DNA from: Oscillospiraceae bacterium
GTDB taxonomy: Bacteria; Bacillota; Clostridia; Oscillospirales; Oscillospiraceae
Reading direction: 5' to 3'
DNA: 8,761 bases
Assembly: GCA_016286595.1 (NCBI GenBank)
Contig: JAEETR010000221.1
Location: 1-8,761, forward strand
A program made the position numbers and the translations under genes. Below, piece after piece: positions 1-6,740 of this stretch. The notes beneath the pieces were generated by a model. The model saw only the letters and a program-made list of their open reading frames with translations. It made no database searches and had not been told where the DNA came from. Each line of letters starts with the position of its first letter. The first letter of the stretch is position 1.

Positions 1-300
1 GTGGTCTTCCCGGACGGCGTGAACGTGCTGCCCTGGATGCTCTGCGGCACCAATGAGATCGGCGAGGCCACGGCGGAGAAGATGCTTACCGCGCGCCTGG
101 TGGTCTGGTCTCTTCACGGTATCTACGGCGCGGGCAAGGATCTGGACGAGACCTTCGGCCTGATTGAGACAGCCGAAAAGGCCGCCGAGATCTATATGAA
201 GATCGCCCACCTGCCCCGCGTGAACACCATCACCGACGATATGATGCACCAGTTGGAGCAGCGCTTCGGCGTCAAGGGCCGTGAAGGGTATCTCGAATAG
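1..300 (+). CDS. rhaD: Rhamnulose-1-phosphate aldolase, C-terminal fragment
   Basis: This is the last 99 codons of a gene entering from the left edge, ending in TAG. RhaD is a zinc class II aldolase that cleaves L-rhamnulose 1-phosphate to dihydroxyacetone phosphate and L-lactaldehyde in cytoplasmic rhamnose catabolism. The fragment carries the family's C-terminal signatures: PWMLCGTNEIGEAT (residues 11-24), VVWSLHGIYGAG (34-45), whose His39 corresponds to the last zinc-ligand histidine (His212 in E. coli), and LDETFGLIETAEKAAEI (48-64). E. coli RhaD is about 274 residues, so roughly two thirds lies outside the window and the GTG at base 1 is an internal Val codon. All six Ile codons are ATC or ATT. 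No plus-strand intrinsic terminator follows. A related class II aldolase is the only realistic alternative. Confidence 0.88.
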   Translation: MVFPDGVNVLPWMLCGTNEIGEATAEKMLTARLVVWSLHGIYGAGKDLDETFGLIETAEKAAEIYMKIAHLPRVNTITDDMMHQLEQRFGVKGREGYLE

Positions 301-366
301 TCGATGTGCCAAAGAAGGATTGAAAATGGGAAATTTCAGACCAACAGGTTTTCCGGGATTTTCTCT

Positions 367-413
367 ATAAAAACAAAAAAAGATGAGCTGCAGGCCACGG
401 CCTGCAGCTCATC
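367..413 (-). terminator. Distal intrinsic terminator of the tRNA unit
   Basis: A perfect 14-bp inverted repeat (382-395 with 400-413, loop CACG) is followed on the minus strand by seven U, a G and five more U. No T run follows it on the plus strand, so it points leftward and serves the minus-strand tRNA unit rather than rhaD. It is the second of two terminators in tandem, about 35 nt beyond the first. Confidence 0.85.
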
Positions 414-437
414 ATATTCCCGATAATAGTTTGATAA

Positions 438-476
438 TAAAGCAAAAGAGCCTTGAAACATCAAGTTTCAAGGCTC
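438..476 (-). terminator. Proximal intrinsic terminator after tRNA-Thr
   Basis: A perfect 12-bp stem (448-459 with 465-476) with a 5-nt loop is followed on the minus strand by UUUUGCUUUAUUA. It begins 7 nt after the encoded CCA of tRNA-Thr and so is the first stop signal of the tRNA transcript. The plus strand has no U run after it. Confidence 0.85.
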
Positions 477-482
477 AAATGT

Positions 483-558
<76 letters not shown>

Positions 559-562
559 AAAT

Positions 563-640
563 TGGCGACCGAGATGGGGCTCGAACCCACGACCTCCAGC
601 GTGACAGGCTGGCGTTCTAAACCTGCTGAACTACTCGGCC
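563..640 (-). tRNA. trnD: tRNA-Asp(GUC)
   Basis: The minus-strand cloverleaf has acceptor stem GGCCGAG with CTCGGTC (one G-U pair), D stem GTTC/GAAC with a 10-nt loop, anticodon stem CCAGC/GCTGG enclosing CTGTCAC (anticodon GTC), and T stem GTGGG/CCCAT. The discriminator is G, as expected for tRNA-Asp, and CCA is encoded. Length is 78 nt. It is the first gene of a two-tRNA unit. Confidence 0.96.
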
Positions 641-660
641 GTGTCGTGTCAACATCGGCT

Positions 661-689
661 ATTTTACAATAACCGCCCTGCAATGTCAA
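661..689 (-). promoter_or_regulatory. Promoter of the tRNA-Asp/tRNA-Thr unit
   Basis: On the minus strand a consensus -35 TTGACA (684-689) is separated by exactly 17 bp from a -10 TAAAAT (661-666). Transcription would start about 7 nt further on, leaving a leader of roughly 13 nt before tRNA-Asp. The -35 box overlaps the TGA stop codon (686-688) of the upstream pseudouridine synthase gene, and no terminator separates the two, so read-through from the ddl operon could also feed the tRNAs. Confidence 0.8.
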
Positions 690-1603
690 GAAAAATCTTT
701 CAGTGACGCGGCAATTTTCTTCATATCCTCCCTCTCCGCCGGCGCGTTGAGGAAAATCTCCCTTCCCTGCCAATAAAACGCGAGTCTTTCCGCCCACAAC
801 GCCTGCGGCGACACACCCAGCCGTTCCGAAAACCGCAGAGACTCCTCCGTGCGGTACAGCAGATCCCCCAGCACGGGACAGCCGGAGGCCAGGCAGTGGA
901 CCCTTATCTGGTGCGTACGGCCGGTGAGAAGCCGCAGGCGCAGCATCGACACCTCGGCGCCGCATATCTCCCCGGTTTTTATCACGCTGTATTTCGTTAC
1001 GGCTCTCTGCCCCTCTTCCGCCGCCGTCCTCATCATACTGCCGCCGGACAGCCGACGGATAGGCAGGTCTATCACGCCCTCCCCCGTCACGGGACGGCCC
1101 ATGACCAGGGCGGAATACTCCTTCACGGCGCTCTCCGCCGCCAGCGCGGCGCAGGCCAGCGCCTGATAGTGGGCGTTCTTCGCGAACAGCACGATGCCGC
1201 CGGTGTCCCTGTCCAGGCGGTTCGCCGCGTGGCACACTCCGCTGCCGGAGGTGCGCAGAAGATACCCGCTGACGTAATTGGACAGCGTTCCGTCGTACCT
1301 TGAGCGCGACGGATGGGTCAGCATTCCGGTAGGCTTGACGACCGCCAGGAGGCCCTCGTCCTCGTATATTATCCCGAGCGGACCCTCCTGCGGCACGAGA
1401 GCGGTCTTTCTCTCCACGCCCTCCACGTCGGCGGTGACCACGTCGCCGGGGGCCAGGATATAGTCTGTATGGGCGCTCTCGCCGTTGACGAACAGCGCGC
1501 CGGACCACTTGAGCCGCCGCACCATGGTCAGCGACACGCCCATGTCCCGGCGCAGCACGTTATACAGCTTTCGTCCGCCGATCTTTTCCGTGTAAGTGAT
1601 CAT
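686..1603 (-). CDS. RluA-family RNA pseudouridine synthase
   Basis: This cytoplasmic enzyme isomerises uridine to pseudouridine in structured RNA (rRNA or tRNA; the target cannot be told from sequence). An S4-like RNA-binding region at about residues 10-60 is followed by the RluA catalytic domain. The signature RLDRDTGG is at 129-136 with catalytic Asp131, preceded by Asn128 where many members have His; the late motif LLTGRTHQIRVH is at 225-236 and PVLGDLLY at 243-250. I chose the ATG at 1603, giving 305 residues, because it starts 1 nt after the murF stop codon. The longer reading from 1639 overlaps murF and adds 12 residues unlike the family. A weak GGAAA lies upstream, so translational coupling to murF is likely. 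It is the third gene of the ddl-murF operon. Confidence 0.92.
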   Translation of the reverse strand: MITYTEKIGGRKLYNVLRRDMGVSLTMVRRLKWSGALFVNGESAHTDYILAPGDVVTADVEGVERKTALVPQEGPLGIIYEDEGLLAVVKPTGMLTHPSRSRYDGTLSNYVSGYLLRTSGSGVCHAANRLDRDTGGIVLFAKNAHYQALACAALAAESAVKEYSALVMGRPVTGEGVIDLPIRRLSGGSMMRTAAEEGQRAVTKYSVIKTGEICGAEVSMLRLRLLTGRTHQIRVHCLASGCPVLGDLLYRTEESLRFSERLGVSPQALWAERLAFYWQGREIFLNAPAEREDMKKIAASLKDFS

Positions 1604-1604
1604 C

Positions 1605-2963
1605 TCACGATTTCCGCAGGGCGGACACCACGGCGTCAAAGCCCATGGAATGGGACGCCTTGACGAGAACGGTATCCCCGTCCCTCACCGTGTCGCCCAG
1701 GGACGCGATGAGTTCGTCCTTCGAGCCGTACCAGCGGCCGTCACGGCCGCCCGCGGACCGGTAGCCCTCTGCGGTACTGCGGGACAGTTCGCCGCAGCAA
1801 AGGAGCATATCTATATCCAGCTCCGCCGCCAGCGCCCCCACCGCCCGGTGCAGGGCGGTCTCGTTCTCACCCAGTTCCAGCATATCCCCCAGCACGGCCA
1901 CGCGCCGCCCTTCAAGCGCGGCCACTGACCGCAGGGACGCGGATACGGAGTTGGGATTGGCGTTGTAGCAGTCGTCTATTATCGTTATATCGCCGCTTTT
2001 CACCACGTTGGCGCGGCTGCCCACGGGGCGGTAATCCGTAAGGCCCGCGGCGATCTCGCCGTCGGTGAGACCCAGCTCGCGGCCAACGGCGGCGGCGGCA
2101 AGGGCCGCTGCGGCGATATGGGTGCCGAAGGCGGGGATGGTCACGGCGAAGCGGCCCGCGGGCGTGACTATATCGCAGCCGATGCCCTCAAGGCCCCGGC
2201 TGACCACGTTCTCGGCGCGGAAGTCGTTGTCCGGGCCGAACCCATAGGATATCTTTCGTATCCCCGGGTCGAAGGAGCGGAGAGGCTCGTCGTCGGAGAA
2301 CAGAACGGCAAGGCCGTCCTTTTTCATATACGCGAACACCTCGCCCTTGGCCCGCAGGACGCCGTTCAGATCCCCCAGGTTTTCCAGATGGCAGTAGCCC
2401 ACGCAGGTGAATATAAGCACGTCCGGCCGCACCATGGCGGCAAGGCGGCTCATCTCCCCGAAGTCGGAGATGCCCATCTCCACCACGGCGGCCTGATGAC
2501 CCTCGTCTATGGACAGCAGCGTCAGCGGCACGCCCAGCTCGTTGTTGAGATTGGCCTCGGTCTTCAGCACGCTGTACCTGCGGCTCAGCACCGCTGCCGT
2601 CATCTCCTTGGCGGTGGTCTTTCCCACGCTGCCGGTAACGCCCACGACGGGTATATCCAGCGTGGAGCGGTACCACGCCGCCAGATCGTGAAGGGCCTGA
2701 CGGGTGGACCCAACCAGAGTATACGGCACGGGGCTGTCGACCTCCCGCTCGCAAAGGCAGCATACGGCGCCGTTCGCGGCGGCGGCGGCGATATAGCCGT
2801 GACCGTCAGTACGATCCCCCTTTATGCAGGCGAAAAGGCTTCCGGGACCGGCTGCGCGGCTGTCGATGACCGCGCCGGTGACGACGTCTCCCCGGCGCTC
2901 CGGGTCTCCCCGATACTGCCCGCCGATGATCTCCGCTGTTTTTTCAAGAGTGATGGGCTTCAT
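1605..2963 (-). CDS. murF: UDP-MurNAc-tripeptide-D-Ala-D-Ala ligase
   Basis: MurF is the last cytoplasmic Mur ligase. It uses ATP to join D-Ala-D-Ala to the UDP-MurNAc-tripeptide, giving the pentapeptide precursor of peptidoglycan. The 452 residues match the family length. Visible signatures are the N-terminal substrate-binding segment with VIDSRAAGPGSLF (32-44), the P-loop GVTGSVGKTTAKEM (108-121), EANLNNELGVPLTLL (136-150), VVEMGISDFGEM (160-171), VGYCHLENLG (188-197), DDCYNANPNSVSASL (330-344) and the C-terminal domain from about 350 with VLGDMLELG. The usual TN before the VG.xHLE segment is TC here, and the late loop reads KASHSMGFD rather than the common K.SRGM, both mild variants. The start lies 10 nt after ddl, with a GAGGGA Shine-Dalgarno that overlaps the ddl stop codon. 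Ile codons are 12 ATA, 10 ATC and no ATT. Confidence 0.97.
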   Translation of the reverse strand: MKPITLEKTAEIIGGQYRGDPERRGDVVTGAVIDSRAAGPGSLFACIKGDRTDGHGYIAAAAANGAVCCLCEREVDSPVPYTLVGSTRQALHDLAAWYRSTLDIPVVGVTGSVGKTTAKEMTAAVLSRRYSVLKTEANLNNELGVPLTLLSIDEGHQAAVVEMGISDFGEMSRLAAMVRPDVLIFTCVGYCHLENLGDLNGVLRAKGEVFAYMKKDGLAVLFSDDEPLRSFDPGIRKISYGFGPDNDFRAENVVSRGLEGIGCDIVTPAGRFAVTIPAFGTHIAAAALAAAAVGRELGLTDGEIAAGLTDYRPVGSRANVVKSGDITIIDDCYNANPNSVSASLRSVAALEGRRVAVLGDMLELGENETALHRAVGALAAELDIDMLLCCGELSRSTAEGYRSAGGRDGRWYGSKDELIASLGDTVRDGDTVLVKASHSMGFDAVVSALRKS

Positions 2964-2973
2964 TGGCGTTCCC

Positions 2974-4008
2974 TCACTGGTATTTTCTCATCGATCCGTC
3001 GATTATCCGCTGACAAAGGTCCTTGTAGGATATGCCCGCGGCGGCGGCCTCCTGTGGCATAAGGCTCATGGGCGTCATGCCGGGCAGGGTGTTGGCCTCC
3101 AGGCACCAGACCTCTCCCGCCCCGTCAACTATAAAGTCCATTCGGGCGTAGACCTCCATGCCCAGGGCGTTATATACGTCCACCGCCGCCTTCTGCAGCT
3201 TTTCCGTTATCTCCGGCGGGAAGTCGGCGGGACAGTACTCGTCTGTCATACCGCTCTGATACTTGTTCTTATAGTCGTAGAACCCCTGTCTGGGGCATAT
3301 CTCGATAGCGGGAAGGGCCTTGCCCTCCAGCACGCCCACGTCCACCTCGCGGCCCTTTATGTAGGTCTCCACCAGCACGTTGTCCTCGTACTTGAAGGCC
3401 AGATCGAGAGCGTCGCCGTACTCCTTTTCGTCATGGGCGATGGAGGTCCCCACGCTGGAGCCGCCGGAACGGGGCTTGACCACGCAGGGATATACCGCGG
3501 GCTGACGGCGCTTATCGTTCACGTTCTGCACGAAGCCCTCCGGTGCCCGGATGCCGTTCTGCACGAACATCTCCTTGGCCACCTGCTTGTTCATGGCCAT
3601 GGCGCTGGCGAGATAGCCGCAGCCGGTGTAGCGTATGCCCTGCAGGTCCAGGGCTGCCTGCAGCCTTCCGTCCTCGCCGATGGAGCCGTGAAGGCCCAGA
3701 AAGACTATATCCGCGGCCCGGCATATCTCGAACACGTTGTCGCCGATAAGGCTGTCGTTGTCCTGGACGCGGCTTTTCCTCACCGTCTCCAGGTCCGGAG
3801 TCTGCTCGCCTATGGCCTGCTTCGGTCCGCAGTCCGGCAGAGAGAATATCTCCTTCGGGTCATCGTAGGCGCCGGTGTATCCGAAATAAACGTCCACCAG
3901 CACGGCCCGATGCCCCAGCTCCCGCAGGGCAGCCGCCACCTTGCTTCCGCTGGTGATGGAAACGTCCCGCTCGGTGGACAGTCCGCCGCACAAAACGACT
4001 ATATCCAT
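2974..4008 (-). CDS. ddl: D-alanine--D-alanine ligase
   Basis: Ddl is an ATP-grasp enzyme that joins two D-alanines, supplying the dipeptide used by MurF, the next gene. The 344 residues show the N-terminal GGLSTERDVS (8-17), LGLHGSIGEDG (104-114), TGCGYLASAMAMNK (128-141), the ATP-binding CVVKPRSGGSSVG (175-187), ETYIKGREVDVGVL (214-227), the omega-loop FYDYKNKY (243-250) and the Mg-binding MDFIVD and EANTLPGMTPMSLMPQEAA (290-322). The Tyr-Lys-Tyr omega-loop is that of D-Ala-D-Ala ligases; the His typical of VanA-type D-lactate ligases is absent. I chose the ATG at 4008: it has AAGGAGG at an 8-nt spacing, and the promoter lies inside the longer reading from 4083. First gene of a ddl-murF-pseudouridine synthase operon. 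Confidence 0.96.
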   Translation of the reverse strand: MDIVVLCGGLSTERDVSITSGSKVAAALRELGHRAVLVDVYFGYTGAYDDPKEIFSLPDCGPKQAIGEQTPDLETVRKSRVQDNDSLIGDNVFEICRAADIVFLGLHGSIGEDGRLQAALDLQGIRYTGCGYLASAMAMNKQVAKEMFVQNGIRAPEGFVQNVNDKRRQPAVYPCVVKPRSGGSSVGTSIAHDEKEYGDALDLAFKYEDNVLVETYIKGREVDVGVLEGKALPAIEICPRQGFYDYKNKYQSGMTDEYCPADFPPEITEKLQKAAVDVYNALGMEVYARMDFIVDGAGEVWCLEANTLPGMTPMSLMPQEAAAAGISYKDLCQRIIDGSMRKYQ

Positions 4009-4016
4009 TGAAAACT

Positions 4017-4023
4017 CCTCCTT
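4017..4023 (-). promoter_or_regulatory. ddl ribosome binding site
   Basis: AAGGAGG on the minus strand, 8 nt before the ATG at 4006-4008. It decides the start of ddl against the in-frame ATG 75 nt upstream, which would begin inside the -35 box. Confidence 0.9.
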
Positions 4024-4054
4024 GAAAGAGCGTTTTTCTTTTCCATGATATTCT

Positions 4055-4083
4055 ATGATAGCACAGCCGAATTGAGCTATCAA
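4055..4083 (-). promoter_or_regulatory. ddl operon promoter
   Basis: On the minus strand -35 TTGATA (4078-4083) is 17 bp from -10 TATCAT (4055-4060), and TGC directly before the -10 makes an extended -10 element. Transcription would start near 4048, leaving a leader of about 40 nt before ddl. Confidence 0.85.
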
Positions 4084-4088
4084 GCCGA

Positions 4089-4117
4089 TTTTGTCCGCCG
4101 TGCCCGGGTTTTGTCCG
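4089..4117. repeat. Direct repeat in the ddl divergent control region
   Basis: TTTTGTCCG occurs at 4089-4097 and again at 4109-4117, so the copies are 20 bp apart, about two helical turns and on the same DNA face. The pair sits between the ddl -35 box and the putative promoter of the divergent genes. Placement and spacing suit a regulator binding site, but no regulator is recognised; the repeat is seen and the function inferred. Confidence 0.45.
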
Positions 4118-4125
4118 TTTCAGTA

Positions 4126-4157
4126 TTGCATAAAAGGGCTGTTTGGTGTAATATAAT
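4126..4157 (+). promoter_or_regulatory. Putative promoter of the small membrane protein pair
   Basis: TTGCAT (4126-4131) is 17 bp upstream of TAATAT (4149-4154). A perfect TATAAT at 4152-4157 overlaps it but would leave a 20-bp spacer. One of these two -10 boxes is likely used, giving a start near 4161-4164 and a leader of about 40 nt. Confidence 0.6.
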
Positions 4158-4202
4158 AACGCAATTATAACCTCTCGTCCCGTCCAGAAGGAGGCATGAA
4201 CT

Positions 4203-4388
4203 GTGAAAAAGAGCACGATATGGAAGATAATAGCCATTGTGGCGGCCGTCGCCGCACTGACCACCGTCATATTCATCTACCGCAAACAGATAAGGGAATT
4301 CATCAGCAGCCTCACCGCCAAGGTGAAGGACGCCGTTGAAAAGCCCCGCTTTACCGCCGAGGAGTACGACGATTTCGCGGACATCTGA
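4203..4388 (+). CDS. Small single-pass membrane protein, unknown function
   Basis: I do not recognise this 61-residue protein. It has a short basic N terminus (MKKSTIWK), one hydrophobic segment at about 8-25, then a mixed-charge tail with basic residues straight after the membrane segment (YRKQIR, 26-31) and an acidic end (EEYDDFADI, 53-61). Topology is uncertain because positive charges flank both sides of the helix. The start is GTG, chosen because AAGGAGG (4188-4194) lies 8 nt before it. The ATG at 4196 is only 1 nt from that site and in another frame. It is the first gene of a two-gene unit divergent from ddl, with the 122-residue gene 25 nt downstream. A cell-envelope role is suggested by context only. 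Confidence 0.75.
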   Translation: MKKSTIWKIIAIVAAVAALTTVIFIYRKQIREFISSLTAKVKDAVEKPRFTAEEYDDFADI

Positions 4389-4413
4389 CGCCTCGCCGTG
4401 ACCGGTAAGTGAT

Positions 4414-4782
4414 ATGAAAAAATATATCGGCTTTATTATAGCCTTCGTAATCTTCCTCATACTCACCGTCATGTCGGCTTACGTGCTGTTCTTTGAGAAG
4501 ACGAGCCAGTTCGAGCCGGACGTGGACATCAAAAACGTGGTGACGATGAACGTATCCTCCGGGTACCGGGCGATTTTGGGGCCCGGCAACGTGAAGAGCG
4601 TGACCCCCTCCATCGACAGCGTCGACAAGGACGGCAAGCTCTACACCGTACGGGGAACCGCCGCCATCGAGTGCGTTGACGGCGATTATACCGGCGGCTT
4701 TACACTGGAGTACGAGCTGCAGAAGGACCAGTTCGTAATGAAAAACACGGCTCTGGACGACCCGGTGAAGGTCGGAGAATGA
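4414..4782 (+). CDS. Membrane-anchored protein, unknown function
   Basis: I do not recognise this 122-residue protein. After MKK an uninterrupted hydrophobic stretch (about 4-27) looks like an uncleaved signal anchor, followed by about 95 residues likely outside the membrane. That region alternates polar and hydrophobic residues (for example KLYTVRGTAAIECVDG and YTGGFTLEYELQKDQFVMK), which suggests a small beta-rich domain. It has a single Cys (C87 in IECVDG) after the anchor and no lipobox. The ATG is the only sensible start, as an in-frame TGA at 4399-4401 precedes it with no other start codon between. The Shine-Dalgarno is weak, so coupling to the upstream gene is possible. It ends just before a bidirectional terminator. 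Confidence 0.78.
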   Translation: MKKYIGFIIAFVIFLILTVMSAYVLFFEKTSQFEPDVDIKNVVTMNVSSGYRAILGPGNVKSVTPSIDSVDKDGKLYTVRGTAAIECVDGDYTGGFTLEYELQKDQFVMKNTALDDPVKVGE

Positions 4783-4786
4783 ATAA

Positions 4787-4822
4787 CGAAAAGCGGCGTC
4801 TGCTGACGCCGCTTTTTCTTTT
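4787..4822. terminator. Bidirectional terminator between the membrane pair and dut
   Basis: An 11-bp perfect stem (4790-4800 with 4805-4815, loop TGCT) is followed on the plus strand by a U-rich tail ending near 4822. On the minus strand the hairpin is followed by UUUUCGUUAUUC. It closes both convergent units, and the TAA stop of dut (4821-4823) lies inside the plus-strand T run. Confidence 0.9.
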
Positions 4823-5264
4823 ATCTCCCCGTGGAGCCGAAGCCTCCCGCTCCCCTGTCCGTCTCGGAAAGGTCCTGCGTCTGCACGAACTCGGCCTGAT
4901 ATACGCTCATTATCACCAGCTGGGCTATCCTCTGCCCCGGCGCTATCTCCGCGGCGTCCTCGCCGTGGTTGTGGAGCGACACGAGTATCTCCCCCCGGTA
5001 ATCCGAGTCGATGACGCCCACCTTGTTGGCGGGGGCAAGGCCGCTTCTTGTGGCCAGCCCGCTGCGGGCGAATACGAAGCCGGCATACCCCTCCGGTATC
5101 TCCATGGCGATGCCCGTGGGCACCATGACGGTCTTCCCCGGGTCCACGACTATCTTCCCGTCTATGCAGGCCGTCAGGTCCGCGCCTGCGGAGCCGGGTG
5201 TGGCGAAGGCGGGCATCACGGCATTTTCTCTGAGCTTTACCGCTCTAATGGTCAGCTTATCCAT
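4821..5264 (-). CDS. dut: dUTP diphosphatase
   Basis: Dut hydrolyses dUTP to dUMP and pyrophosphate, keeping uracil out of DNA and supplying dUMP for thymidylate synthesis. The 147 residues fit the homotrimeric family. All five motifs are present: PGSAGADL (23-30), ARSGLA (66-71), GVIDSDYRGEI (83-93) with catalytic Asp86 and Tyr89, GQRIAQLVI (110-118), and the C-terminal RGAGGFGSTG (137-146) that closes over the active site of a neighbouring subunit. The start ATG has AGGGAGG (5270-5276) at a 5-nt spacing. It has its own promoter and shares its terminator with the convergent gene, so it looks monocistronic. Confidence 0.97.
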   Translation of the reverse strand: MDKLTIRAVKLRENAVMPAFATPGSAGADLTACIDGKIVVDPGKTVMVPTGIAMEIPEGYAGFVFARSGLATRSGLAPANKVGVIDSDYRGEILVSLHNHGEDAAEIAPGQRIAQLVIMSVYQAEFVQTQDLSETDRGAGGFGSTGR

Positions 5265-5295
5265 ATCGGCCTCCCTGAAATCGGTTGATATGAAA

Positions 5296-5324
5296 AGTAT
5301 AGCAGAAAATCATCTCCCGGACAA
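5296..5324 (-). promoter_or_regulatory. dut promoter
   Basis: On the minus strand -35 TTGTCC (5319-5324) and -10 TATACT (5296-5301) are 17 bp apart, with TGC directly before the -10 (extended -10). The start near 5289 leaves a leader of about 25 nt. Confidence 0.82.
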
Positions 5325-5358
5325 TATGAAACGCCCCGCGCTTTGAAGGCGCGGGGCG
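5325..5358 (-). terminator. mgtE terminator
   Basis: A 10-bp GC-only stem (5332-5341 with 5349-5358, loop of 7) begins 5 nt after the mgtE stop codon. On the minus strand it is followed by only UUUCAUAUUG, a poor U tract, so termination may be partial. The tract runs straight into the dut -35 box. Confidence 0.7.
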
Positions 5359-5363
5359 CAGGT

Positions 5364-6740
5364 TTACATGTGCAGTATGGTCATGGAGGTCCGGAAGTAA
5401 ATAAGCAGGGCCAGCGCGTCCACGATGGTGGTGATGAAGGGGCTGGCCATAACGGCGGGGTCGAAGCCCAGCTTCTTTGCCAGCAGGGGCAGCGTGCAGC
5501 CCACCAGCTTGGCGCACAGCACCGTCAGCGCCAGCGTTATGCACACCGCGAAGGTGACGGCCACCGTTATGCTGCTGTTGCCCATGAGCATCACGTCCAC
5601 GAGACGGATCTTCAGGAAGTTTGCGGCGGCCAGGACTACGCCGCACAGCACGGCCACCCGGCTCTCCTTCCACATGACCTGCAGGATGTCCTTGAACTCC
5701 AGATCGCCCAGGGACAGGGCGCGGATTACCGTGACCGACGCCTGGGAACCGGTGTTGCCGCCGGTGTCCATGAGCATGGGGATGAAGGCCGTCAGTACCG
5801 GCAGAACACTCAGGGCGTCCTCGAAGGAGGTTATTATCATGCCGGTGAAGGTGGCGGACACCATCAGCAGCAGCAGCCAGGGTATCCTGGCCTTCCACAG
5901 GTCGAATACGCTGGTCTTGAGATAAGGCTTGTCCGTAGGGGTGATGGCGGCCATCTTCTCGATATCCTCCGTGGCCTCCTCTTCCATAACGTCGATGGCG
6001 TCGTCTACGGTGACGATGCCCACGAGTCTGTTCTCCTTGTCCACCACGGGCACCGCCAGAAGGTCGTAGGTGGACAGCGTGGCGGCCACCTCCTCCTGGT
6101 CGTCGGTGGTGGTGACGGAGATTATGTCGGTACCCATTATGGCGGATACCTCAGCGTCGTCCTCGGACATGATTATCGTCTTGAGCGACAGGTAGCCGAT
6201 GAGCACCCGGTTGTTGTTTGTAACGTAGCAGGTATAGATGGTCTCCTTGTCGATGCCAGTGCGCCGGATGTGTTTTATGGCGTCCTCCATGGTCATCTGG
6301 GGCCGGAGGGTCACGTACTCCGTGGTCATTATGCTTCCGGCCGAGTCCTCGGGATAGTTGAGGACCTCGTTGATCATCTTGCGCTTGTCCGGGTCGGCCT
6401 GCTGGAGTATGCGCCGCACCACGTTGGCCGGCATCTCCTCCACTATATCGGCCGCATCATCAACGTACAGCTCGTCGACGACTTCCTTCAGCTCGGCGTC
6501 GGAGAAGCCCCGGATAAGGAGCTCCTGCTGGTCGGAATCCATCTCAACGAAGGTATCCGCCGCCTGTTCCTTGGGCAGAAGGCGGAAAAGAAGCGGCAGC
6601 TTCGAGTTGTCTATCTCCTCGAAAAGCTCCGCGATATCCGCGGGCTGCATCGTTACGAGCACGTCCCGCAGGGTGGAGTATTTTTTGCCCTCCACCAGGG
6701 CCTCGATGGTAGATACCATCAGGACCTGTTCATCTGCCAT
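5364..6740 (-). CDS. mgtE: Magnesium transporter MgtE
   Basis: MgtE is a dimeric Mg2+-selective channel/transporter of the cytoplasmic membrane, gated by cytosolic Mg2+. The 458 residues show the full layout: an N domain of helical repeats (about 10-130), tandem CBS domains (about 137-255, including MTTEYVTLRPQMTMEDA and AVPVVDKENRLVGIVTVDD), a plug-helix region (about 256-280), and five membrane segments (about 285-455). The pore signature PMLMDTGGNTGSQASVTVIRA is at 321-341 and ASPFITTIVDALALLIYF, with the conserved pore Asp441, at 432-449. GGAGG (6749-6753) lies 8 nt before the ATG at 6740. A second in-frame ATG at codon 8 lacks such a site. The gene follows an M-box riboswitch, so low-Mg2+ induction is expected. 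Confidence 0.97.
   Translation of the reverse strand: MADEQVLMVSTIEALVEGKKYSTLRDVLVTMQPADIAELFEEIDNSKLPLLFRLLPKEQAADTFVEMDSDQQELLIRGFSDAELKEVVDELYVDDAADIVEEMPANVVRRILQQADPDKRKMINEVLNYPEDSAGSIMTTEYVTLRPQMTMEDAIKHIRRTGIDKETIYTCYVTNNNRVLIGYLSLKTIIMSEDDAEVSAIMGTDIISVTTTDDQEEVAATLSTYDLLAVPVVDKENRLVGIVTVDDAIDVMEEEATEDIEKMAAITPTDKPYLKTSVFDLWKARIPWLLLLMVSATFTGMIITSFEDALSVLPVLTAFIPMLMDTGGNTGSQASVTVIRALSLGDLEFKDILQVMWKESRVAVLCGVVLAAANFLKIRLVDVMLMGNSSITVAVTFAVCITLALTVLCAKLVGCTLPLLAKKLGFDPAVMASPFITTIVDALALLIYFRTSMTILHM

Noticed and set aside
326..370. 14-codon plus-strand ORF after rhaD with AAGGA six nt before its ATG
   Set aside because: Too short and without any other support. The rest of 301-366 shows no structure or gene that I can defend.
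2974..4008. VanA/VanG-type D-lactate or D-serine ligase reading of ddl
   Set aside because: The omega-loop YDYKNKY is of the D-Ala-D-Ala type, and the neighbours are murF and housekeeping genes rather than vanH, vanX or vanT.
2824..4011. 395-codon plus-strand open frame opposite ddl and murF
   Set aside because: It crosses the ends of two well-supported opposite genes and has no recognisable domain or ribosome binding site; a GC shadow.
4196..4198. ATG as an alternative start near the 61-residue gene
   Set aside because: It is 1 nt from the Shine-Dalgarno and in another frame; the GTG at 4203 has the ideal 8-nt spacing and opens a sensible membrane protein.
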